A stretch of DNA of 13,270 nucleotides from Lachnospiraceae bacterium UBA3643 (GTDB lineage: Bacteria > Bacillota > Clostridia > Lachnospirales > Lachnospiraceae): NCBI GenBank assembly GCA_002373855.1, contig DFKO01000150.1, positions 1 through 13,270 of the forward strand, in the 5' to 3' direction. Made by a program: the position numbers and the translations under genes. Below the pieces are notes generated by a model. The model had not been told where the DNA came from and made no database searches. It saw only the letters and a list, made by a program, of their open reading frames with translations. Below, one piece after another: positions 6,369 through 13,270 of the stretch; position 1 is the first letter of the stretch; the number at the start of each line of letters is the position of its first letter.

Positions 6369-7171
6369 GCTTTCTGCATTTTCTCCTTTCCCTCTTTATT
6401 GTCAGAGAAAAGATTCATACCTATCACAATTAGTACCACGAGTACAAATATGACTGTAGACAGTGCCCAGAGCGCTGTCTTTATTTCTGTATGAGAACCT
6501 CTTGTGGCATTAACCACGTAGGTTGAGATCGTATCAAAAGTAGCCGGCTTTGTATATGTGGCTATAAAGTAGTCATCAAGTGAAAGTGTGACTGCCAGCA
6601 TAAATCCGGATATGATACCGCCTGCCAGCTGAGGTATGACTACAGACATAAGGGCATGAGCCGGAGACGCGCCAAGGTCAAGGGCTGCCTCATATATGCT
6701 CTGATCCATCTGCTTTAATTTAGGCAGCACAGACAGATATACAAACGGAGTACACATGGTCACATGGCCGACCACAAGGGGAAAGAATGTCTCCTTGCTC
6801 ATTCCAAACAGGATGACAAGCAGGATACATATTGAAAATCCCGTCACTACATCGGCATTAACCACAGGTACCTGATTGACCGTATTTACAAAAGCCTGGG
6901 TCCTGCGTCTTGAATAATATGTTCCGATGGCTCCTATCGTACCGAGGAATGTTGATATCACTGCGCTGACAAGGGCCAGTATGACTGTTCCCCATATCAT
7001 CTGCGACAGCTCCTCTGTAGTAAAGAGCGTAATGTAATTATCGAGTGTAAAGTTTCCGGCAGCACCGATATTGGGTGTATCAAGGAAACTGTATACAGCC
7101 AGTATTATGATGGGTGCATAGATAAAGACAAGGCCAAATACTATGACTATAAAACCAATCAGTTTTTTCAA
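6365..7171 (-). CDS. potC: Polyamine ABC transporter permease PotC (268 aa)
   Basis: Inner-membrane permease subunit that pairs with PotB to form the translocation channel of the importer. It has about six hydrophobic helices and the cytoplasmic EAA loop (EAALDLGASPAHALMSVVIP) that docks onto the PotA ATPase. The length is standard for PotC. The initiator is TTG, eight bases after GGAGG that lies within the last codons of potB; the start overlaps the potB stop by four bases, so translation is probably coupled. No ATG with a better site is available nearby. Its own stop overlaps the potD start. Confidence 0.93.
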   Translation of the reverse strand: MKKLIGFIVIVFGLVFIYAPIIILAVYSFLDTPNIGAAGNFTLDNYITLFTTEELSQMIWGTVILALVSAVISTFLGTIGAIGTYYSRRRTQAFVNTVNQVPVVNADVVTGFSICILLVILFGMSKETFFPLVVGHVTMCTPFVYLSVLPKLKQMDQSIYEAALDLGASPAHALMSVVIPQLAGGIISGFMLAVTLSLDDYFIATYTKPATFDTISTYVVNATRGSHTEIKTALWALSTVIFVLVVLIVIGMNLFSDNKEGKEKMQKA

Positions 7172-7959
7172 AGCAGTGCACCTCCTCTTGTATTATCCTC
7201 TCCGCCCTCGGATAAAAGGGTAAATATACATATGATCACAAGGAGTACCAGGGCTATCATGGAACCGTTGTGCCAGTCGTATGCTGAGAAGTAGCTGCCG
7301 ATGAGGCTGCCCATGATATATGTACTGTTGTAAAGCATATCAAGGACTACATAGTTGGTCATCGCAGGCAAAAATACCATTGATATACCTGCTATGATAC
7401 CGGGTACCGACAGTGGCAGGGTCACCTTCATGAATGCATGAAGTTTTGACGAGCCAAGGTCTGATGCTGCCTCAAGGAGACTCCTGTCCATACGGCTGAT
7501 TGAGTTGTAAAGAGGCAGAATCATAAACGGGAGGAAATCGTATGTCATACCGATCACTGTATTAAACAGGGGATGATATGCCAGGTTGCCCTCAAAGAAT
7601 GTGAGTATCTCTTTAAGTGCTGTCACTCTCAGTGTAAAGTTGATCCACATGGGCATGACAAATACCATGACCAAGGCGCCCTTTCTCGGTATATCCGCAA
7701 ATGAGAGCACCAGTGCCAGAGGGTATGCTATCGCAAGGCATACGATGGTGACCATGAGTGCTATCATCATACTGTATACCAGAGTACCCGTTGTATTGGG
7801 ATCAGTAAAGAAATCAAGCAGATTGTTTATCGTAAAACATCCGTCACTGCCTGTAAAAGCGTAATAAAAAAGTACAAGCAACGGCAGTACCACAAAGCAC
7901 ACAAGGAATATTATGTACGGGACTGCCAGCATTTTTCTGGAAAACCTCATTGTACCCAC
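7168..7959 (-). CDS. potB: Polyamine ABC transporter permease PotB (263 aa)
   Basis: First permease subunit of the polyamine importer, with about six membrane helices and an EAA loop (EAASDLGSSKLHAFMKVTLP) for contact with PotA. The gene order potA-potB-potC-potD and the position just before potC separate it from the similar PotC. Two starts are possible: GTG at 7959, only three bases after AGGAGG, or ATG at 7950, twelve bases after it. Neither spacing is ideal, and the choice changes three residues. It follows potA by seven bases (16 with the shorter start). Confidence 0.92.
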   Translation of the reverse strand: MGTMRFSRKMLAVPYIIFLVCFVVLPLLVLFYYAFTGSDGCFTINNLLDFFTDPNTTGTLVYSMMIALMVTIVCLAIAYPLALVLSFADIPRKGALVMVFVMPMWINFTLRVTALKEILTFFEGNLAYHPLFNTVIGMTYDFLPFMILPLYNSISRMDRSLLEAASDLGSSKLHAFMKVTLPLSVPGIIAGISMVFLPAMTNYVVLDMLYNSTYIMGSLIGSYFSAYDWHNGSMIALVLLVIICIFTLLSEGGEDNTRGGALL

Positions 7960-7966
7960 GTGCCTC

Positions 7967-9415
7967 CTACTTCTTAACCGTAAATGTCATCTTGTCCTCA
8001 GGCATGATCAGGCCGACCGTATCGCCGAGGTTCCACAGATACTCATCATCAACAAACAGTTCATGACCGTGTACCGTCCTCACCACATAACTGTAGTGAT
8101 CACCCTTGTAGATAAGGCTGATGATATTACCGCTTGTAATACCTTCATCGGCATTATCAGTCATATCTATGTCAGAAGGCTTGATTGATATCGTAATCTT
8201 AGTCTTCTCTATATCAAGTTCCTCTCCTGAGGATGTATAAATGGTATCGCCCTTCATCTCGGCGCCGGGAATGACCTTCATCAGGTCACACTTAATGCTC
8301 CGTCCGTTGTAGTCGAGCTCGTAATCCTTTGTGATATCTGCATCAAATCTTGTCGTATGATCCTCTGCTATCATGATATGAATTCCGTCAGGCTCGATAT
8401 ACATGCCTACTTCATCACCTACTACCGCGGCTTTTGTAGACTGGATCACCATCTCGTTTTTGCCGCACTCGACAGTTATCTCATAGTGGATACCCTTGAA
8501 TATTACCGATATTACTTTTCCTTTTATTATTCCCTTTGAAGGCTCTGTGATGATGACATCCTCAGGCCTGATAACGGCATCGACAACAGTTCCTTCCGGC
8601 ACATCATCGACACACTCAAACTCGCCTCCGCAGAAACGTACTTTAAGCTTGCCTGTCATCATGCCCTGGAAAATATTACTCTCTCCGATAAAGTCTGCAA
8701 CAAATGCGTTTGCAGGCTCATTATAAATATCTTCGGGAGTACCGATCTGCTGGGTCCTGCCCTCGTTCATGACAACTATCTTGTCAGACATGGTGAGAGC
8801 TTCCTCCTGATCATGTGTTACATATATGAATGTGATACCGAGCTGGTCATGCATAGCCTTAAGCTCGAGCTGCATTTCTTTTCTCATCTTGAGGTCAAGG
8901 GCTCCGAGGGGCTCGTCGAGGAGCAGTATCTGAGGCTCGTTTACAAGAGCTCTCGCGATGGCGATTCTCTGCTGCTGACCACCGGAAAGTGTAGAGACTC
9001 TTCTCGTCTCAAATCCCTCGAGGTCTACCATCTCAAGTACGTGCTTTACTTTTTTATCTATCTCTTCCTTGGGAAGTTTCTTTATTTTTAAACCGTATGC
9101 AATGTTTTCATATATATTCATATGAGGAAACAGGGCATATCTCTGGAATACGGTATTGATAGGTCTCTTGTTTGGAGGCAATTTCGAAATATCCACACCG
9201 TTTAAGAGTATCTCTCCCGATGTGGGGATATCAAATCCTGCTATCATACGCAGTGTTGTAGTCTTGCCGCATCCGGAGGGACCGAGGAATGTCACAAATT
9301 CACCGCTCTTCACAGATAAAGAAAAATCGCTGACTGCAGTAAACCCGTTGTCAGCATACGTTTTTGTCAAATTTTTCAGCTCGATGATTACGTCATCTTT
9401 TACATCAGTACTCAT
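7967..9415 (-). CDS. potA: Polyamine ABC transporter ATPase PotA with duplicated TOBE-like region (482 aa)
   Basis: ATPase that powers polyamine import from the cytoplasmic side. Numbered from the ATG at 9415, it has Walker [10 protein letters not shown] (45-53), a Q-loop at FQRYALFPH (90-98), the signature LSGGQQQR (143-150), Walker B ILLLDEP (163-169), the D-loop GALD and the switch His201 in VTHDQ. A TOBE-like domain follows at about 277-348, containing IRPEDV and [17 protein letters not shown] second region of the same length at about 407-478 repeats the pattern ([22 protein letters not shown]), making the protein about 110-130 residues longer than ordinary PotA. The start at 9415 has AGGAGA nine bases upstream; ATG at 9421 has only three. 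It heads the pot operon. Confidence 0.93.
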   Translation of the reverse strand: MSTDVKDDVIIELKNLTKTYADNGFTAVSDFSLSVKSGEFVTFLGPSGCGKTTTLRMIAGFDIPTSGEILLNGVDISKLPPNKRPINTVFQRYALFPHMNIYENIAYGLKIKKLPKEEIDKKVKHVLEMVDLEGFETRRVSTLSGGQQQRIAIARALVNEPQILLLDEPLGALDLKMRKEMQLELKAMHDQLGITFIYVTHDQEEALTMSDKIVVMNEGRTQQIGTPEDIYNEPANAFVADFIGESNIFQGMMTGKLKVRFCGGEFECVDDVPEGTVVDAVIRPEDVIITEPSKGIIKGKVISVIFKGIHYEITVECGKNEMVIQSTKAAVVGDEVGMYIEPDGIHIMIAEDHTTRFDADITKDYELDYNGRSIKCDLMKVIPGAEMKGDTIYTSSGEELDIEKTKITISIKPSDIDMTDNADEGITSGNIISLIYKGDHYSYVVRTVHGHELFVDDEYLWNLGDTVGLIMPEDKMTFTVKK

Positions 9416-9451
9416 AATCATGTCTCTCCTAAATATTTCTTATTTGTAAAG

Positions 9452-9484
9452 GTTTTGTGTCCAAAACAAACATTACTGATTATA
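9452..9484 (-). promoter_or_regulatory. potA leader: TATAAT and a perfect palindrome
   Basis: On the minus strand TATAAT (9484-9479) has no good -35 upstream. About 11 bases further on lies GTTTTG-GACA-CAAAAC (9467-9452), a perfect six-base inverted repeat. It has no T-run after it, so it is not a terminator; its position just after the presumed transcription start suits an operator or a 5' hairpin. The rest of the 94-base gap between the MATE gene and potA shows only the weak hairpin listed next. Confidence 0.35.
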
Positions 9485-9492
9485 TATGAAAC

Positions 9493-9515
9493 AAATCATT
9501 TTTAATAGATGATTT
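9493..9515 (-). terminator. Weak AT-rich hairpin after the MATE gene
   Basis: AAATCAT and ATGATTT form a seven-pair stem around a nine-base loop immediately after the MATE stop codon. The stem has only one G-C pair and the following tract (GTTTCATAT) is poor in T on the minus strand. It may be a weak terminator or nothing. Confidence 0.3.
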
Positions 9516-10835
9516 TTATATTTTCTTTCGGGCCAGGGCATAAGAGATAATAAGGGGTATGATCATGATCACCCAGCTCACCGGCTCAGTGATCGCCACG
9601 CCGAAATATCCAAGCATCGGTACGAATATCCCGGCAAATCCGATCTTGGTAAAAAGCTCGAGCCCGCTTGATACAAGGGGCATGATCCTGTGGCCCAAAC
9701 CCTGCAGTGTACAACGCAGTATGAAGAGGGGACCGAGTACATAGAAAAGGACTACTCCGATCCTCAAATACATGGTACCGTTGCTGATAATCCCCGGATT
9801 GTCCGTGCTGGCTATCCATCCCATCAGTCTCTCCCCAAAAATAAAACAGAATATGATGAGCAGTGTCGTGATCGCCGTATCGATTATGATGGCATGCTTT
9901 ACCCCCTGTCTCACTCTGTCGCCCCTGCCGGCTCCCATATTCTGGCTGGCATAAGTCGTCATGGAGAATCCTATGGTATATACCATGACCATCATGATAT
10001 CAAACAGCCTTCTCGCACCTGTCTGGGCTGTTAATATATCCGTGCCAAAACCGTTTATGGCTTCCTGGAGGATGATCGAGCCGACATTTACTATACAGCC
10101 CATCATACCCATTGACAGGCCTGCCATGAGCATATCCCTTCCAAGGCCGGAGCCAATCTGCCATTCATCTTTACCGGGGATAATGTCAGGATATTTTTTA
10201 AGCAGAAAGAGAAGGCTTGAAAAGCCTGACACAGCCTGGGAGATAACGGTAGCGTATGCCGCTCCCTTTATACCGAGGCCAAATACACATATAAATAAAA
10301 GGTCGAGACCAACATTGCCGACTACACCCACGACAAGGCATACGAGGGGAGTCTTGCTGTCTCCCACGGCTCTTAAAATATTCGAGCACATATTATATAA
10401 AGAAACAAACAGCATACCCATCAGTATGATGCCGGCATAGTCAGATGAATCTGACAGTACGTCAGCCGGAGTATTAAGGAGCATCAGGAGCTGTCTGATA
10501 AATACTTTTCCGAGGATTGCTATGGGCACCGCAAACATAAATGTGAGGGCAGTCATATTGGCCACACTTTTTCTGACGCCTTTTTTATCTCCTGCGCCAA
10601 AAAATCTGGCTACGGATATGGCAAATCCCTGGGTCAGTCCTATGACAAATCCGATGAGGGTATTGGTCAGCACCGTTGTGGCTCCCACTGCACCGAGGGC
10701 CTCGGGATTTACAAAATAGCTGACTATCTTGCTGTCTGTTATGTTGTATAACTGCTGGAAAATATTTCCAAACATTATGGGGAGTGCAAACAGTACGATT
10801 ACTTTTGCAGGATACCCCTTTGTGAGTTCTTTCAT
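9516..10835 (-). CDS. MATE-family efflux transporter (439 aa)
   Basis: Cation-driven multidrug or metabolite exporter in the cytoplasmic membrane. Twelve hydrophobic helices fall into two similar halves, and the length is standard. The N-terminal signature is clear: LFALPIMFGNIFQQLYNITD in helix 1, GAVGATTVLTNTLIGFVIGL in helix 2, then GFAISVARFFGAGD. The second half has TGARRLFDIMMVMVYTIGFS and a matching YASQNMGAGRGD. This resembles the MepA/NorM-like branch common in Clostridia. GAGGA lies six bases before the ATG. It has its own promoter candidate at 10916-10943 and is divergent from the glycosyltransferase. The substrate cannot be told from sequence; there is no adjacent regulator gene to suggest drug induction. 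Confidence 0.9.
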   Translation of the reverse strand: MKELTKGYPAKVIVLFALPIMFGNIFQQLYNITDSKIVSYFVNPEALGAVGATTVLTNTLIGFVIGLTQGFAISVARFFGAGDKKGVRKSVANMTALTFMFAVPIAILGKVFIRQLLMLLNTPADVLSDSSDYAGIILMGMLFVSLYNMCSNILRAVGDSKTPLVCLVVGVVGNVGLDLLFICVFGLGIKGAAYATVISQAVSGFSSLLFLLKKYPDIIPGKDEWQIGSGLGRDMLMAGLSMGMMGCIVNVGSIILQEAINGFGTDILTAQTGARRLFDIMMVMVYTIGFSMTTYASQNMGAGRGDRVRQGVKHAIIIDTAITTLLIIFCFIFGERLMGWIASTDNPGIISNGTMYLRIGVVLFYVLGPLFILRCTLQGLGHRIMPLVSSGLELFTKIGFAGIFVPMLGYFGVAITEPVSWVIMIIPLIISYALARKKI

Positions 10836-10915
10836 GGACTGTCCTCTTTATTGACTCTCTATTTTTATAATGTTACTCTTTAATTTAGATGAGAAAATAT
10901 GTGTTAATCGGAATG

Positions 10916-10943
10916 ATTATATAGTTTTTACAGATACAGTAAA
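10916..10943 (-). promoter_or_regulatory. Promoter of the MATE gene
   Basis: On the minus strand TTTACT (10943-10938) and a perfect TATAAT (10921-10916) are 16 bases apart. This is a good promoter for the MATE gene, leaving a leader of roughly 70 bases. Confidence 0.55.
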
Positions 10944-10944
10944 A
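10926..10944. promoter_or_regulatory. Inverted repeat over the MATE -35 region
   Basis: TTTTAC and GTAAAA are separated by AGATACA, giving a perfect six-base inverted repeat with a seven-base gap. It covers the -35 element of the MATE promoter, which is a natural place for a repressor. The protein is unknown and the arms are AT-rich, so chance is possible. Confidence 0.35.
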
Positions 10945-10965
10945 GATATTTTTTATATTTTTATA

Positions 10966-11715
10966 ATGAAATTTTCGATAATTAGCGTTACGTATAATTG
11001 CAAAGAAAAAATAGGGATTACTCTTGATTCTGTAGTAAGGCAGAAAACCGATGAAAAAACGGATTTTGAGTATATCATCATGGACGGAATGTCCACCGAC
11101 GGTACTGCTGATACAGCCAGATCACTGTCTCTTGATCTGCCGGAGGATATCTCCCGCAGAATCTATATTTATTCGGAAAAAGATACCGGTATATATGATG
11201 CGATGAACAAAGCCGTAAAAAAGGCAACAGGAGATTATATCCTGTTTCTCGGCGCCGGCGATTATCTCTATACAGATGATGTCCTAAAGAAAACCGTTCT
11301 GCATGCAGGCAGACGCTGCAATGCAGACATTATATACGGCTATGTATATACAACCATAAACGGAAAACTCAAAGATGAGATCAGAAAGTTCGATATAAAA
11401 TATTCACTCAGGATACTGCCCATATATCATCAGGCTGTTTTTGCAGCGAGACATCTGTTTAATGAAAAACAGTTTGACCTTAAATATCCTGTAGTCGCAG
11501 ATCAGGACTGGATGATGTATATGTACAAGCATCATAAAAAGATCATATATATCAATCTGCCTGTATCCTATTACGAAGAAAACGGCTTTAGCAGCGATAA
11601 CCCGGAAAGGGTTAAGGCAGCCTCAGCCGATCTTGAATCAATTCATCAAAAATATTTTGGTATCAGACGTATGATTTACAGAAAGCTCAGATATCTTATT
11701 TTGAGACGTTCCTGA
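10966..11715 (+). CDS. Family 2 glycosyltransferase (249 aa)
   Basis: Cytoplasmic or membrane-associated GT-A fold enzyme that transfers a sugar from a nucleotide donor, probably for cell-surface polysaccharide. From the chosen ATG, the nucleotide-binding start is FSIISVTYNCKE (3-14), the uridine-contacting segment IIMDGMSTDGT (37-47), then SEKDTGIYDAMNKAV (70-84) and FLGAGDYL (94-101), where GAGD stands at the usual metal-binding DxD position. This arrangement resembles WcaE-like GT2 enzymes. The start at 10966 is chosen because the fold begins right there; the in-frame ATG at 10870 would add 32 residues unlike the family. Neither has a ribosome site, unlike nearly all neighbours. It is the only plus-strand gene, and its last 20 bases overlap the tail of galE. 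The sugar and acceptor are unknown. Confidence 0.85.
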   Translation: MKFSIISVTYNCKEKIGITLDSVVRQKTDEKTDFEYIIMDGMSTDGTADTARSLSLDLPEDISRRIYIYSEKDTGIYDAMNKAVKKATGDYILFLGAGDYLYTDDVLKKTVLHAGRRCNADIIYGYVYTTINGKLKDEIRKFDIKYSLRILPIYHQAVFAARHLFNEKQFDLKYPVVADQDWMMYMYKHHKKIIYINLPVSYYEENGFSSDNPERVKAASADLESIHQKYFGIRRMIYRKLRYLILRRS

Positions 11716-12703
11716 TAAATCTCCATGAATCCTTGCACATACGCTCTAGGTCATACTCTGCTTTCCAGCCCAGTTCCTCGTATGCCTTCTTTGGATCCGC
11801 ATAGCATGTGGCTATGTCTCCCTCACGTCTTTCCTTGATTACGTATGGAATCTTTACGTCATTTGCTTTTTCAAATGCCTGTATTATCTCAAGTACGGAA
11901 TATCCGTTGCCGGTACCCAGATTGTAAATATTTACCCCTGTACCTGACATTACTTTATTTACAGCGCATACATGGCCTTTTGCCAGATCTACCACATGGA
12001 TATAATCCCTTATCCCGGTTCCGTCCGGCGTAGGATAATCATCCCCGAACACTCTTAAGTATTCAAGCTTTCCCACAGCCACCTGTGTGATATAGGGCAT
12101 GAGATTGTTGGGTATGCCGTTTGGATCTTCACCTATCTTTCCGCTCTTGTGCGCTCCTATGGGATTGAAATAACGCAAAAGCACGATATTCCATTCGCTG
12201 TCCGCATGCTGTATATCCGTAAGTATGGTCTCCTGCATGGCTTTCGTGGAACCATAGGGATTGGTGCACTTCTTTACGGGGCTCTCTTCCGTGACAGGCA
12301 CGCTGTCCGGATCCCCGTATACGGTTGAAGAAGATGAAAAGATCAGATTCTTTACTCCGTGCTTCCTCATCACATCAATAAGCGTCAATGTGCCGCCTAT
12401 ATTATTTTCATAGTATTCCCACGGAAAAGCCACCGATTCGCCTACAGCCTTTTTTCCCGCAAAATGAATGCAGCCTTCTATGTCTTTTCTGTCGGTAAAA
12501 AGTTTTTCAAGCCCTTCTCTGTCACGTATATCAAGCTTGTAAAACGTCACATCTTTTCCCGTTATTTCCTTTACTCTTTCAAGGCTCTTCTCCGAAGAAT
12601 TATCCAGATTGTCGATAACGATCACATCTTTTCCCGCATTTAACAATTCGACCACGGTATGGCTTCCGATAAATCCACATCCGCCTGTTACCAATATTGC
12701 CAT
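11696..12703 (-). CDS. galE: UDP-glucose 4-epimerase GalE (335 aa)
   Basis: NAD-dependent short-chain dehydrogenase-type epimerase that interconverts UDP-glucose and UDP-galactose, serving galactose use and supply of UDP-Gal for surface glycans. The Rossmann motif GGCGFIG is at 7-13, the catalytic Ser lies in FSSSSTVYG (122-130), and the YGSTK motif gives Tyr150 and Lys154. LLRYFNPIGAH and GTGIRDYIHVVDLA are typical GalE signatures, and the length matches the family. GGAGG lies six bases before the ATG. It follows the K+ channel gene by 24 bases with no terminator between, so the two are probably co-transcribed. Its tail overlaps the convergent glycosyltransferase by 20 bases. UDP-GlcNAc epimerase activity cannot be excluded. 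Confidence 0.95.
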   Translation of the reverse strand: MAILVTGGCGFIGSHTVVELLNAGKDVIVIDNLDNSSEKSLERVKEITGKDVTFYKLDIRDREGLEKLFTDRKDIEGCIHFAGKKAVGESVAFPWEYYENNIGGTLTLIDVMRKHGVKNLIFSSSSTVYGDPDSVPVTEESPVKKCTNPYGSTKAMQETILTDIQHADSEWNIVLLRYFNPIGAHKSGKIGEDPNGIPNNLMPYITQVAVGKLEYLRVFGDDYPTPDGTGIRDYIHVVDLAKGHVCAVNKVMSGTGVNIYNLGTGNGYSVLEIIQAFEKANDVKIPYVIKERREGDIATCYADPKKAYEELGWKAEYDLERMCKDSWRFIRNVSK

Positions 12704-12727
12704 AAACCACCTCCGTCTGATCTCAGA

Positions 12728-13270
12728 TCATTGTTTTCTTTTTCCTTTTGTGTACATCACTACAGTATCTCCGGCCCTGATGACAAATGAACCATTGGGA
12801 ACCATAGCCTTCTTTTTCCTCTTAACCGTAATGATAAAGGTCTGACGTGATATATCAAGATCCTTTATCTTTACACCTTCCCACTCATGCCCTTTTTCAA
12901 CCGTCACTTCAGTGATATATATATCCACGCCCTCATCACAGGGTTCCGCGCCAAGAACCAGCACATCCCCCTCAGACAAGACCAGATCTCCCCTTGGAAC
13001 CTTTACTTCTCCGGCGCGCAGCACCGCCGCAACTATCATCCCTCCGGGGAAACTTATATCAGCTATCCGTTTTCCTTCCCAGCCGTCTTTCCCCGAAAGC
13101 TTAATTTTTATGATCTGCAGTGGGGTATTTTCCCCTGCCATTCCCTGGAGCCTGGAATACTGCTCCACAAAACCGGCAGAAATGATACCTGTAGGTATAG
13201 CGGCAGCTCCCACACCCAGAAAGGTTATAAGTGTGCCAAGCACCCTTCCTAAAGGCGTTATGGGATAAAT
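12728..13270 (-). CDS. Voltage-gated-type K+ channel, C-terminal part with two TrkA-C domains (180 aa visible)
   Basis: The 5' end is cut by the window: the frame stays open to the right edge, and the codon at 13241-13243 is an internal GTG, not a credible start. The first visible residues, IYPITPLGRVLG, are what follows the TVGYGD selectivity filter in six-helix K+ channels; residues about 10-33 then form the pore-lining last helix, ending in GIISAGFVEQY. Two cytoplasmic TrkA-C (RCK_C) domains follow, at about 50-110 and 116-176. They align with each other: WEGKRIADISFPGGM with WEGVKIKDLDISRQT, and VPRGDLVLSEGDVLVL with VPNGSFVIRAGDTVVM. Such domains usually bind small ligands such as nucleotides. 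The gene precedes galE by 24 bases. Ion selectivity is inferred because the filter itself is outside. Confidence 0.85.
   Translation of the reverse strand: MYPITPLGRVLGTLITFLGVGAAAIPTGIISAGFVEQYSRLQGMAGENTPLQIIKIKLSGKDGWEGKRIADISFPGGMIVAAVLRAGEVKVPRGDLVLSEGDVLVLGAEPCDEGVDIYITEVTVEKGHEWEGVKIKDLDISRQTFIITVKRKKKAMVPNGSFVIRAGDTVVMYTKGKRKQ

Larger units (their letters stand above)
10860..10968 (+). repeat. Two copies of a 13-base direct repeat at alternative starts
   Basis: TATTTTTATAATG occurs at 10860-10872 and again at 10956-10968. Both copies end in an ATG in the glycosyltransferase frame, exactly 96 bases (32 codons) apart. Neither ATG has a ribosome site. The sequence is AT-rich, so coincidence is possible. 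Confidence 0.5.

Noticed and set aside
9961..10440. 159-codon open frame on the plus strand inside the MATE gene
   Set aside because: Pro/Ser/Ile-rich antisense shadow of membrane-helix codons; the MATE protein is complete.
10870..10965. 32-residue N-terminal extension of the glycosyltransferase
   Set aside because: The GT-A fold normally begins at the MKFSIISVTYN position; the extension looks unlike coding sequence of the family. Not fully excluded.
12718..12730. TGATC-TCA-GATCA inverted repeat between the channel gene and galE
   Set aside because: Five-pair stem with no T-run, overlapping the channel stop codon; not a terminator and probably chance.
12728..13243. Reading the right-edge frame as a complete 171-residue protein starting at 13243
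   Set aside because: The frame stays open to the edge and the residues before 13243 continue the K+ channel pore pattern, so the gene is 5'-truncated by the window.

Overview
The window looks like chromosomal DNA of a low-to-mid GC Firmicute, most probably a Lachnospiraceae relative (Butyrivibrio/Roseburia/Coprococcus type). The grounds are strong GGAGG-type ribosome sites before most genes, frequent ATA (Ile) and AGG/AGA (Arg) codons, a Clostridia-style potABCD operon, an intracellular GH113 enzyme and a type I signal peptidase. The genus is a guess. Genes are densely packed, almost all on the minus strand. No stretch over 300 bases lacks a gene. I see no tRNA, rRNA, CRISPR array, insertion sequence or prophage gene.

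Left to right: (1) the first codon of a gene running off the left edge, then a small XRE/HipB-like repressor gene preceded by two palindromic operators; (2) a compact minus-strand cluster read as mntP (Mn2+ efflux), a GH113 beta-mannanase-like hydrolase and a COG1092-type methyltransferase; (3) a second cluster read as NUDIX hydrolase, signal peptidase I and an unrecognised acidic protein made of four tandem ~48-residue repeats, closed by an intrinsic terminator; (4) a polyamine ABC importer operon potA-potB-potC-potD with touching or overlapping genes; (5) a MATE efflux pump; (6) the only plus-strand gene, a family 2 glycosyltransferase, whose tail overlaps the convergent galE; (7) at the right edge, the C-terminal part of a voltage-gated-type K+ channel with two TrkA-C domains, read before galE.

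The window is mostly housekeeping and transport. GalE (UDP-Glc/UDP-Gal interconversion) could supply sugar nucleotides for the neighbouring glycosyltransferase. PotABCD forms one importer, but two of its parts are unusual: PotA carries a second TOBE-like domain, and PotD is much longer than usual and ends in a membrane anchor. The least explained gene is the four-repeat acidic protein after lepB. The clearest regulatory structure is the operator pair before the XRE gene. I found no convincing complete new system; the oddities are listed separately.
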